DNA of 64,000 nt from Rachicladosporium sp. CCFEE 5018 (Eukaryota > Ascomycota > Dothideomycetes > Cladosporiales > Cladosporiaceae): NCBI GenBank assembly GCA_002077045.2, contig KZ111144.1:1151865-1215864 (forward strand). The letters are read 5' to 3'. How positions within the stretch are numbered: the first letter of the stretch is position 1; the number at the start of each line of letters is the position of its first letter. The position numbers were made by a program, and so were the translations under genes. Under the pieces are notes generated by a model. It was given only the letters and a program-made list of their open reading frames with translations, was not told the origin of the DNA and did not search any database. This document shows positions 32,304 to 42,510 of this stretch, piece by piece.

Positions 32304-32621
32304 TCTCCGTCGAACCTGAGACCCTATGAAGTGGTCAAAACAGACCACTATACTTTACGCCTAAACAAAAGCCCAATACAGCACATCCTCACTTGTTTGC
32401 GGCTCACTGGAGCCGATGCCTTGCTTGGAGGTCACGCAAACGCCACGGTGACGTACGCGCATTGCGGTAACAATGTGGGCATGGTGGAGCTGTCTGCGGC
32501 AGACATTTCGAACTCCCATGAAATGCTAGGTGATGCAGTCGACGACCAGCACTACCACCGAGGAGACGACATGCACGAACGGATCCGCCCAATGGTCAAA
32601 GCATATCTGCGATAAGGTGCA
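32304..32621. other. Short spacer, LCAT-like fragment to membrane-protein gene
   Basis: Mirror of 21401-21718. The same GTG-initiated open frame (32331-32615) is present and ends 6 nt before the next ATG. It has no in-frame ATG start and is treated as non-coding. Confidence 0.5.
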
Positions 32622-34547
32622 ATGTCGACCGCAGGTAACACCCGGAACTCTTCCGCGGGCAAGATAGTCACCCTAACCCTAATCTACTTCACGGCAACCT
32701 CACTTGCTATTGCATGTCTCTCGTACTACTCGCGATGGATCCGACACTGGGCTCTCTCTGGAGCTGCAGTGGAGACGGTGCTTCTGCTGTATCCGTTGGA
32801 GTTCTCACCCAAGCGATGGACTTTGCTGGCATGCGTCAATCTGGCTTACCTCTCCCTCCTATTTCTACCGCACTCACGGAGTCTCTATCGTCTCGTCGCA
32901 GCGGCATGCTGGATCTTCGTCATCATTACGGCGATGCTACAAGCTGCCACGGTACTGTGGCAGGTTCTGTACGCAGCCTTCCCGTCGCTGGCCGAGCAGG
33001 TAAATGTCTTCGGCGATAGACTCATCGTCTTGGACTTACCCGTGCTCGTACTGGACTTCGGCGTGATTGGCAGCGCGTATGTTCGTGGGATCACAGGCAA
33101 ACTCCATGAGCTGAGGCTTATATGTCATGGGATTGAGATAAGTTAGCTACGCCCCAGTCAAGGATGCGGGTGGGTGCTACACTAATTGGTTGATGCAGGC
33201 TTCACGTTCGGGTTTCATGAGATAAGCATCTACTGCGACGCGCTCGAGATCAGTATTTTCCGAAAGGTACTCGTGAACGAACTGTACATCGTCCATAACG
33301 AGGCATCATCCAGCCAGGTCGATACGGCCTCCAAAAGCGTGAATGGCGATCAGGACGCTAAAAGCACGGCTCCCTTCGACCCAAAGCTTAGAGCAACAGA
33401 AGCCAGCTGCGAACAAATACTCTCGGACTTACGTAAGAAGTCCAGGCTTGTCCAATGCTGTGGTAGTGTCGAACAGATGCTTCGCCGCGATCCAGGTCTA
33501 GCGAAAGGCGAGATCGAGAGACGTGCTCTTATCAGTGCCGAGCTTCGCAAGCTGCCATTAGTCTCGGTCGGCGACGCTGACGTGGCGAAGTTATCGTCGC
33601 TCTGGTCGCATATCGCGCCCATAAGCAGACTGTTTAACGCCTATCCGACATTGCTCCGTGTGCTTCTCATGCCAATGACGTCGCTGCACGCGGTGGAGAT
33701 ACAGGCTATCTACGTCGCCGCATCCGCAAAACCACTCCACAAGCTTCTGGTCGACAAATTCTTCGGCCAAGACGAGACGCGGAACAAGCACGTTGAGGAG
33801 TTTGAGCAGGAAGTCGCCTCCTGGCTCAGCCCGGCGGACTTCTGTCTAGACTTCACCAATGTCGTGATCAAGGCCTTTGTGCCCATTCGGGTGACGAACG
33901 AGATCTCCGGCTCTATCGGCGCCAGCGAAACGATCGTCACACGCGTCGAGACCTCCGACTCAATCGATAAAGTCATCCGGCTCAAAGCCACGAGAGCGAC
34001 GTTCAGCTCCCCCGCCTTCCTCCTACCCTACCACTCATACCTCGTTCCTCCGCCGCCCAACCACTCAAAAGCTCACACCTCCGAATCTCAGAACCCGGAC
34101 ACCTTTCCCCTCAAACTCTCAACCCACCTCACCCTCCCCGCCAAATTCTCCCACGCCTTCCTGACATTCATCACCCAGCTCTCCAAGACCTCGCAGATCC
34201 AGGATATCCAGTCTACGGATGACGGCATGCCAGACACTCGCGCACCCTCGGCCTCCGAAGTCCCGCAGGAATGTTCGGCGCAAGAAGACTCGCCCTCGAC
34301 GTCACTGGGCCACCGCATGAAAGAGAAGATCAAACTCGGCAAAGCGAGTGAAGTCATCAAACGACCGGGGGAGAAGTTGAAAGGCGTGCTGCATAAGGGG
34401 ACGAAGATCATGGCTGTGAAACAGGTTGATGGTGGCTGGTTCGCGACGTGGACGAACAAGTTGTTGGATCAGTTGGAGTGGATGGAAGGCGAGATCGGGT
34501 ACTCGTACACAGTCCCGGTGGAGCTGGGGAGGTTCAGGAAAGTGTGA
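32622..34547 (+). CDS. Conserved fungal membrane protein, unknown role (right copy)
   Basis: 622 aa; exons 32622-33141 and 33199-34547, with a 57-nt intron nearly identical to its partner's. The four hydrophobic segments and the Lys-rich C-terminal region are kept. Substitutions cluster in the acidic linker just after the intron (SIYCDALEISIFRKV and the region following), the least conserved part between arms. No frameshift or early stop was seen, so both copies appear functional. Confidence 0.8.
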
Positions 34548-35125
34548 AGGGACTCGAAGGCTGAAGCACGTGTTCCGTGGAGACAGGGTGCGAATGAGCT
34601 CACGCGAACCCGGCTGTCGAGAAGCCCTTTGACTGAGGGATCAGCGCATCGCGTCCTGCTTTCGAGAGTGCAATCGCGCGAACCTGTACGACCCTATAAG
34701 CTCGCATCGGATCGGCGTCCATTTCTGTCTCATTCCGTTCGCACTGTCGACAAGTGCTGACTTCACGGTGTACCGTACATAGTGGCCGTGAGACACATTG
34801 TGAACAATCAAGGCGAAAAGTCGGTTCTGTAGCTCGCGACAACCTCAGGAGTTGAGAGCTGGGGAGTAATTCAGACTTCAGAGTACTGCGCTTTTGCAGC
34901 TTACTTTCATTCCGCTACAAACACCCGTCTCAGATCATGCCCGCGGAGGATCGCCCCGCCAGACCAGGGCGCCGTACATCAATGCGTGGCCCTGTTCCCG
35001 CCCCAACAGATCTCAATCCATGCCAATGCAACGCCAAAGGCACGCATGCCCGCTTCCAACAAAACGCCAGGAATGCCCTTTTCGCTATTCCGCTTCACTC
35101 CTCCTCTTCCCTCTTTATCGCTCGG
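34548..35125. other. Intergenic region downstream of the membrane-protein gene
   Basis: 3' flank, only partly alignable to 18900-19474. Plus-strand frames at 34894-35683 are not preserved in the other arm. No feature supported. Confidence 0.4.
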
Positions 35126-35440
35126 TCAATTCGTCCATTTACCATCGTCTTCGCTGGGTTCGTGATTCACCCAGTCCCTCAGCGCCGACTCGTACGCACA
35201 CATGTCGAACTTCAATTTCTCGGCTCGACCGCGTGCGGCTTGCTCGACTGGTTTGTCCCACCAGTCAAACGGCTCTCCCGAATCGAAATTCACCCACTGC
35301 CCGGCCGCTCGCAATATCGATGCGAACGGATCGCAGCGAGTACCTGCGTCTGTTTGCCGTTTGCCGCGCGCTCGTTGCTTGAGTTTGCACTGAGCGATGT
35401 TGCCTCGAGACCTCTTGCTGCGAGAGCTAATCGTGCGCTA
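35126..35440 (-). CDS. Possible small arm-specific protein-coding exon
   Basis: A minus-strand frame, open from a TAG near 35440 to TGA at 35126-35128, with protein-like composition. A basic stretch (NIAQCKLKQRARGKRQ) leads into AAGQWVNFDSGEPFDWWDK and an acidic end. It has no useful ATG, so it would need an upstream exon. The equivalent part of the left arm does not align. It lies just past the NIPA-type gene stop on the same strand. Low confidence; it may be chance. Confidence 0.25.
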
Positions 35441-35502
35441 GTATGCAGTCTCATCTGTTGCAGGCATGCATGCTCGGTCCGTATTGCCTCACTCCAGGAA
35501 TG

Positions 35503-36941
35503 CTATCGTCTCACGCGATCAAAGCTCTTCCCTCCCATCCTCACCCTCTCCGTATCCGGCCTCCTCACGCCGACACTACTAGGCGCGTCATCGTCAAAAC
35601 TTGTCCTCTTATGCCCACTCTTTCCGCTATCCTCGTCGCTATCCTCAGCCAGATCGCCGAGTCCCCCTGCTTCGACATCGTAGCTGTGCATCACATGCCC
35701 CTCGCCTGCCATCTTGCCCTTAGCCGGGAAACTGTTATAGCCGCCTGTGACGGCACCAGGGCTCCTCAGCGACCAAGAGGCTGATCGTCTGTGCCCTTCA
35801 TCACCACTCAGACTCCGTCGACTCTGCATGCTCAGCCGCGTCTGCAGTCCCGTCAACCCATCCGTCGGAATCCCATCAACCTCACTATACCCTCCTCTCG
35901 CATCCCCTGCCACCATTCCTTTTCGTCCGAGGTTGACTCCGTCGGGATCTTCTCGCGAGAGGTTCAAGAGGTAGACGCCAGTGAAAATCGTGAGGAAGCC
36001 GCAGAGCAGAGAGATGGTGTTTATGGCGTCTGTGGTGTTGAAGCCGCCGAAGAGGATGAAGCTGGCGACTAAAGTGAGGGTGGTGAAGGTTACGTAGTAG
36101 AGGGGGTTGACTCTGTCTTGCATTAGCAAATAGGTGGGGGGGGCGGATTGAGAAAGGGGGACGCACATGTTTGTGCTGAATTGCGAAAGCGCTTTGTTGA
36201 AGTAGTTCATCTGCGTTAAGATGCAGACTACCACTACGATCAAGAAGACGTAAGTACTGGCTGAGGTGAACTGGTTGTTCCCGCCCAATGTCATCTTGAT
36301 CGCGATGCCGAAGCCCTTGATCGCCATGATCGAGATGCTGCCCACGGAGGAGCAGATGGATAGGTAGACCATTGGGTTTCGCTTTCCATAGACGGGAGCG
36401 ATTTTGTAGATCATGACGACTGCGAAGGCGGAGACGAGGGCGCAGTAGAAGAGGAAGGCTAGACCTGTCAGTATCGCCCATCGCCGCACAATCTAGGTGG
36501 AAGCAGGAAGTACTCACGCCACCCAAGCGCATAATGCAACAGTTCATCAATATCCCTCAACTCCTGATCCGGCGGGGCATGCAACACAATAACCACACTC
36601 CCAATCAAACAAATCGCACACCCCACCCTCCCCAGTATGCCAAGCTGCTCCTCCAGAAAATAACTCCCCAGCACCGCTCCGATCAACACACTCAGCGCCC
36701 CCAACGGCGTCACCAGGATCGCGGGCGCGAACGCGTAGGCGCTGAAATTGAATATCTCGCCTACGACCATGGTGATTATGCCGGCCCACCAGATGGGGTT
36801 TCGCAGGTAGGCGAAGCCGGAGCCATCGAAGTTGTGGCTTCGGGCGGCGGCGTTTAGACCTTTCTTGGTGATGACGAAGGAGGTGCCTATGGCGAGGGTG
36901 GAGAGGACGGCGAGGGTGAGGCCGATGTATTTGTCCTCCAT
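35503..36941 (-). CDS. NIPA-family magnesium transporter (right copy)
   Basis: 441 aa from exons 36941-36518, 36458-36167 and 36112-35503. The coding exons nearly match the left copy; visible changes include FYCALVSAFAVV in exon 2 and a few residues in the hydrophilic tail. Intron 1 (59 nt, GTGAGT...TCTAG) differs from its partner at roughly a third of positions, whereas intron 2 (54 nt) differs mainly by a 2-nt indel. Both copies look intact. Confidence 0.88.
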
Positions 36942-38110
36942 TTTGGGTGGTTGTTGGGGGATGTGGACTGGGTGGGTGGTGGGTTTGAGTGTGCCGAGGT
37001 GAGATGGGGGGGTTGTGTTGCGAGGGCTGGGGTTAGTGGAGGGAGGATATCATGGTCGTGGGGCGAGTTGGAGACGTCGTGAGGGCGTGAGGTGTACGCT
37101 GGGATGGTTGGAGGAAGAAGGCAGTCTGAGAGTGTGCGATCACGAATGTCGCCAGGAGTAAGCAGCCAGGCAGGGAGGGTGGAGCAATACGGTAGGGTTC
37201 AGAAGAATGTCACGAAGATGCGCGGCTCGATGTCGAAGTGTGGAGTCGCTCGGCTGGGGAAGCTTTGTGTGGGAAGGGGAGACTACCAGGCATGCCTTGA
37301 CAGTACAGACAAAGGACATGCATATGGAATCGCACGCAGTCGGACTGGATGACACTGCACTATTCCACTCCGTCTCGTATATATGCTTGTCAGCATGAAT
37401 GCACGGAGGGATTGCGCATTCGTGAGATGTTCAATCGCAGGGAGCCCGGAATAGATGCGGGTGCCTTGCAGATCGCTGAACGGTCCGCCACTCTAACCTT
37501 GTCATCGAGACACCTTTCTCTCTTCGCCTGATGCAGAGGTGTAGATGGTAATGCCATGCAAGTCGCACACGATTAGCGTAGAGGAACGGAACGAGAGCGA
37601 CAAAAGTCCAGAGCATCGCCGGATGATCCTGCAGGCGCGTAAGAGCTGCGGCTGCCCCAACATCTGGCTTCTTGACCCTCTCGGTGAGTCCGCACTACCA
37701 AGGCAAAACCTGGCCCTGGTCAGCTCTTCGGAATTTTGTTCAAGTGGTCTCGACAACGTGAGCTGTGCAGAAGACGGTTCACTGCTGTCTCTTCGCATCT
37801 GAAACGCCTTTTAGAGCCTCCGTTCTTCGACGAGACTAGTGCATGAGATAGATTGGCTGCATTGGCAGCAGATCCGGGTGAAAGTACAACTGGCAACATG
37901 TGCTTTCAGGATATTGAAGCTGCCATGTGGCTTCCGCATCGATAGCTCATATACATCTATACATTCGTACATTGACATCTCTGGCCTGCTTCATTACATC
38001 GCGTGCATACACTCCTTGCTTAGCCCACCCATGCGGTGAACATATCGAGCACAGCCTTCTGTGAAGTGCTTCCCTCAGCATCACGCGACCTCCCGTACAC
38101 CACCACCACG
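36942..38110. promoter_or_regulatory. Divergent promoter region, NIPA-type gene and LHS1 (right)
   Basis: Counterpart of 15934-17093, with the same C/A-rich leader next to the transporter ATG (here read on the minus strand). Identity with the left arm is high over much of it, suggesting conserved regulatory or leader sequence. No specific site assigned. Confidence 0.45.
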
Positions 38111-41100
38111 ATGCTTCCGCCCGCGAAGGCCGCCTCACTTCTCTCCCTCCTCCTTCTGACACTCCCTCACTCCACACTCGCCGCCGTCCTCGGCCTCGAT
38201 GCCGGCCAACAGAACATCAAAGCCACCCTAGTAAAGCCCGGGATTCCCCTCGAGATCGTGCTCACAAAGGACTCGAAACGAAAGGAAGCTGCAGCCGTAG
38301 CCTTCAAACCCACGCTCTCTTCAGACCGAAAGTCAATCCTCACAGGCGCTGGGCAGTTCCCAGAACGCGCCTATGGACCAGATGCCCTGGCTCTGCAAGG
38401 GCGAATGCCCGGCGAGGTATTCGCCGGGCTGAAGCCGCTGCTAGGTGCGGACTTGCAGGAGGTGGGCAAGGATTGGGTGATGGACAGCTACAAGGCAAAG
38501 TACCCTGCTGTGCAGGTCGAGCAGGTGAACGAGCTGGGGACTACAGTGTTCAAGAGCACGGCCTTCGAGGACAGCGAGGTGCCATGGAGTGTGGAGGAGC
38601 TGATGGCGATGGAGTTCGCGAGCATCAAGCGGAATGCAGAGACCATGGCTGGCAAGGGGAGCGGGGTTGAGGACGTGGTCCTCACAATCCCGCCTTTCTA
38701 CACGGCGATGGAGAAGCGCTCACTACTCCGCGCTGCGGATCTGGCTGGGTTGAACGTCATGGGTCTGGTGAGCGATGGGCTAGCTGTCGGATTAGATTAC
38801 GCAAAGACGAGGACATTCCCGGACGTGAGCAAGGACGGGAAGCCAGAGCATCACTTGGTGCTTGACATGGGCGCTGGGGCTACGACCGCGACGCTTTTGC
38901 GGTTCCAGGGGAAGACAGTGAAGGACATTGGACGCTTTAACAAGACGGTCCAGGAAGTGACGGTGCTTAGTACGGGCTGGGACCGCACACTAGGAGGCGA
39001 TGCGTTGAATGAGATCATTGTAAAGGACTACGTCCACAAATTCCTGACGAAACCGGTGATGAAGAGTCGTGGCATCCAGGCGGATGAGATCGAGAAGAAC
39101 GGCAGGATTATGAGCCGGTTGTGGAAGGAGGCTGAGAAGTCGCGGTTGACGTTGAGCGCCAATACCGAGACTATCAGCACTTTTGAGGAGCTGTTGCCGG
39201 AGATCGACTTCAAGACCAAGCTCTCACGCACAGAATTCGAGAGGCTCACAGAAGACTTCGCTGCTCGAGTTGCAGTGCCGATCAATGTCGCGCTTGCAAT
39301 GTCGAAGATGGACTACAAGGACCTCGACAGTGTCATCCTCCATGGCGGCCTGATCCGCACGCCTTTCATCCAGCGCAAGCTCGAAGCCCTCGTCAAGGAC
39401 CCGCAAAAGCTCAAGTCGAATGTCAACGCCGACGAGAGTGCCGTGTTCGGCGCAGCGCTGAAGGCTGCCGCACTTTCACCGAGCTTCAAGGTCAAGGAAA
39501 TCAGAGACTCTGATGTGGCTGGCTATGCGAGTGGGATGTACTTCCCTGACGGCGATCGGGAGAAGCGACAGGGGCTATTCACGCCACAGAGTCCGGTGGG
39601 TCATGGCGCGGTGACCAAGGCTGTCAGCTTCAAGAACAAGGAAGACTTCGAGTTCCATCTCTACCAGCAGATTGGCAGTGCGGACCAGGGCATTGCTACC
39701 ATCTCGACCACCAATCTCACCGAGAGCGTGAAGGCGCTGAAGGACAAGTTCGGCTGCGAAGCGGCGGATGTGAGCACGAAGTTCGAGGCTCGCTTGAGCC
39801 CACTCGACGGCTTGCCAGAGATCGTCTCCGCTGCCGTCAGCTGCAACACTTCCGCAGTGATCCCCAAAGCTGGCAGCATCGGCGACAGCGTCAAAGACTT
39901 CCTCGGCTTCGGTAAGAAGAAAGACCAGGAACCTCTCGCCGATGGTGAGGCAGCCGAGCCTGGACCAACCGAAGACGTCGAAGCTAGCAGCACGACGTCT
40001 TCCTCGACGTCCGGCTCAGCATCGCCCTCTGCGTCCAAAGTCCCCGAGAAGCCGAAGAAGCGGATTGAGACGATCAATATCGCTTTCACTGTCATTTCGC
40101 GTGGTCTGCCTCAACCGAGTGCCGAGGAGACGTTGCGGATGAAGACTAGACTGGCAGCTTTCGATGCTTCGGATCGCGCGAGGCTGGCGAGGGAGGAGGC
40201 GCTGAATGTACTTGAGGCGTACACATACTACGTCAGGGATTTCTTCGATAATACGGACTACTCTAGCGTCAGCACTGCCGCGCAGCGCGACGCCGTCTCA
40301 TCACTCCTAGCCACTACGAGAACCTGGATGGAGGATGGCGCCGAGGTTGCTAAGTCCACCGAGAAGACGCTGAAAGAGAAGTTGAGCGGGTTGAAGAAGC
40401 TGGTTGAGCCTATACAGGCTCGGAGGAAGGAAGGTGAGGCCCGGCCGGAGAAAGTCAAGGCATTCAAGGAGACGCTGGAGAAGACTGATAGTCTTATGAC
40501 TATGGTGAAGGAGCAGGTCAAGGACGTGGCGAAGGCGAAGAGCGAGTGGGGGGAACTTCAGTCCTCGTCTTCAGCCTCCGCCGCTGAGGCTGCGGCTTCA
40601 GCTTCCGCCACACCTGCCGCGGATACGGACGCGGAGCCAGCTGACGAGGACGCTGAGGCTACGACTTCCTCGTCGACGTCAACGTCGTCGGCGACGGCTG
40701 AAATGCCGAAACCGACGACTTATAGCTTCACGCCCGAGGACCTGACGCTGATCTCGGGCGTGTATGAAGATGTGAATACGTGGTTCACCTCACAAGAAGC
40801 CGCGCAAAACAAACTCTCCGCGCACGAAGACCCTGTGCTCCTAACCTCAGACCTCCATGCCAAAGAAGCCCGCCTGCAAGACGTGATGCAGCAGCTCGTC
40901 GCTAAGAAGTTGCGCTTTGCGAATGAGTACACGGGCGGACAGGACAGGAGTGCCAGCTCGAGTAAGAAGTCGAAGACGAGTTCGAAGAGTAAGACTAGTA
41001 AGAGTAGCAAGACGAAGAAAAGCAAGGGGAAGGGGAGTGAGACGGCGAGTGGGAATGAGGGAAGTGTGACGCCTAAGGCTAGTAAGGCAGCTGAGAAGGG

Positions 41101-41242
41101 GAAGAAGGGGCCGACGTTCATCACGATGGGAGCTGATGGGCAGATGCCTACCGAGGAGGAGATATTGAAGGCGGTGCGGGAGAATGGTGCTGAAGATGGG
41201 GAGGGAGAGGAGGCCGGGGAAAAGGGACATGATGAGTTGTAG
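38111..41242 (+). CDS. LHS1: ER lumenal Hsp70/GRP170-type chaperone Lhs1 (right copy)
   Basis: 1043 aa, the same length as the left copy, with signal peptide, ATPase motifs and the C-terminal HDEL all retained. Differences concentrate in the low-complexity linker (around PADEDAEATTSSS) and the Lys/Ser-rich tail; the ATPase domain is almost unchanged. That pattern is what selection on two functional proteins would leave. The frame upstream of the ATG at 38111 starts with GTG and is not counted. Confidence 0.93.
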   Translation: MLPPAKAASLLSLLLLTLPHSTLAAVLGLDAGQQNIKATLVKPGIPLEIVLTKDSKRKEAAAVAFKPTLSSDRKSILTGAGQFPERAYGPDALALQGRMPGEVFAGLKPLLGADLQEVGKDWVMDSYKAKYPAVQVEQVNELGTTVFKSTAFEDSEVPWSVEELMAMEFASIKRNAETMAGKGSGVEDVVLTIPPFYTAMEKRSLLRAADLAGLNVMGLVSDGLAVGLDYAKTRTFPDVSKDGKPEHHLVLDMGAGATTATLLRFQGKTVKDIGRFNKTVQEVTVLSTGWDRTLGGDALNEIIVKDYVHKFLTKPVMKSRGIQADEIEKNGRIMSRLWKEAEKSRLTLSANTETISTFEELLPEIDFKTKLSRTEFERLTEDFAARVAVPINVALAMSKMDYKDLDSVILHGGLIRTPFIQRKLEALVKDPQKLKSNVNADESAVFGAALKAAALSPSFKVKEIRDSDVAGYASGMYFPDGDREKRQGLFTPQSPVGHGAVTKAVSFKNKEDFEFHLYQQIGSADQGIATISTTNLTESVKALKDKFGCEAADVSTKFEARLSPLDGLPEIVSAAVSCNTSAVIPKAGSIGDSVKDFLGFGKKKDQEPLADGEAAEPGPTEDVEASSTTSSSTSGSASPSASKVPEKPKKRIETINIAFTVISRGLPQPSAEETLRMKTRLAAFDASDRARLAREEALNVLEAYTYYVRDFFDNTDYSSVSTAAQRDAVSSLLATTRTWMEDGAEVAKSTEKTLKEKLSGLKKLVEPIQARRKEGEARPEKVKAFKETLEKTDSLMTMVKEQVKDVAKAKSEWGELQSSSSASAAEAAASASATPAADTDAEPADEDAEATTSSSTSTSSATAEMPKPTTYSFTPEDLTLISGVYEDVNTWFTSQEAAQNKLSAHEDPVLLTSDLHAKEARLQDVMQQLVAKKLRFANEYTGGQDRSASSSKKSKTSSKSKTSKSSKTKKSKGKGSETASGNEGSVTPKASKAAEKGKKGPTFITMGADGQMPTEEEILKAVRENGAEDGEGEEAGEKGHDEL

Positions 41243-41626
41243 ACGGGGAAGCTGGCTGGAGCGTAGTATAGAGGTTTGGGTATGTGTGCATTCTTTCCAT
41301 CATCTCAAATGTCCTGTGCGTTCAATTCTCACCACGCTCTGGCTGCTCCACCAGTCAGTCCTGAAAGACTCACTTTGCGCGGGCGCCGTTGTCGCGCCAC
41401 TGCTAATGCACTTATCGCCTCCTGACAGCCGGTGCACAGCCTCAGTCTCTCACGGACAGCATCAACCCCGCCCCGTCCCGTGCTCGTATAGCCGCTGCTG
41501 GTGGTGTCGGTGAAGTATTTGCAAGTGGCGAGAGGTGGTGACACCGATTTTGTTGGCATTCACAAGCCGAGTGCGGTTCAGAGCGGTTGACACAGACATC
41601 CGTGGATGTGTGAGGCTGGGCTCGTT
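41243..41626. other. Intergenic region between convergent genes (right)
   Basis: Mirror of 12423-12801; the B-box-like site has changed to GTTCAATTCT here, arguing against a functional tRNA. No feature supported. Confidence 0.5.
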
Positions 41627-42329
41627 TCAGCCATCGACGGCCATGCGCGTACCCTGCACCTCCTCCCTCGTCCTCCTGCCGCCTTCTGTCTGGAGACTAC
41701 TGACGTCCAAACCCAGCTCCTCCATCGCACTCACGACCGCGTCCATCTCCTCGGCCGTCCAGGGCCCGAGCTTCTGCATCACCAGCCCTCTCAAGGCCCC
41801 AAGATCGTACCTGCGATTGGTCTCGAGCTCCACAAGCTCACTCTCCACGCCGTCAATGGCGTTGCGCAAAGCCTCAGAGAAGAGAAGTTTATTGAAGTGG
41901 CCTTTCATGTATACACTCTCTGAAGCGCCACTTAGCTCCGCCAGAAGTGTGGCGTTGATCTCGCTCAGCTCGATGCCAGCCTCCTCGCCTGCATGGAGGC
42001 TCCGGATCCGTGAGGGCAGCGTTTCGAGGATGTAATTCAGAGCGAGGGACTTTGTTTGTGCGGAGAGGGGCGTGTTGTCTGGGGTTGCGGTGAGGATTTG
42101 GGCGAGTGTTGGGTGAGAGCTTTGGAGCTCGTGTGTGTTGGGACCAGGATTTGCAGGCGCGGACGAGGAGGATGCGAAGAGCTTGGACGGGGGCAGGGGA
42201 GGCCGGACGAAAGACCCTGGGTTGAAGCATCGAAGCGACCGCTGATGCGCCGGTACGTGTGTTGCGGATGTGCACGTCCATGTTTTCGGCTAAGCCGAGG
42301 GTACGGTGGTGGGAGGTAGTGGTGTCCAT
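41627..42329 (-). pseudogene. Uncharacterised 233-aa protein gene, frameshifted (right copy)
   Basis: Counterpart of 11721-12422. From ATG 42329 the frame runs through SWSQHTR, after which one extra base (left ACGCCTCC, right ACGAGCTCC) throws it into another frame that ends at about 41889. The original frame resumes further on and is open from the MKGHFNKLLFSE segment (about 41908) to the stop at 41627. Unless the base is an assembly error, only the left copy can make the full protein. Confidence 0.75.
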
Positions 42330-42510
42330 CTTGTCCGAAGTAAGAGGTGATCGAGCAGAAGGGCAAAGTGAAGCAGATGTCCTACGTGAATGTTTGCTCT
42401 GGTTTGTCGCGGCAGGCAGGCACGTCAGGGCGAAGGCTGCCTGGGTCGTACCTTCCTAGAATAGTCGTATGGTAGCTGCATGTCTTGCTCTTCGTCGCCA
42501 GGCCGTACAT

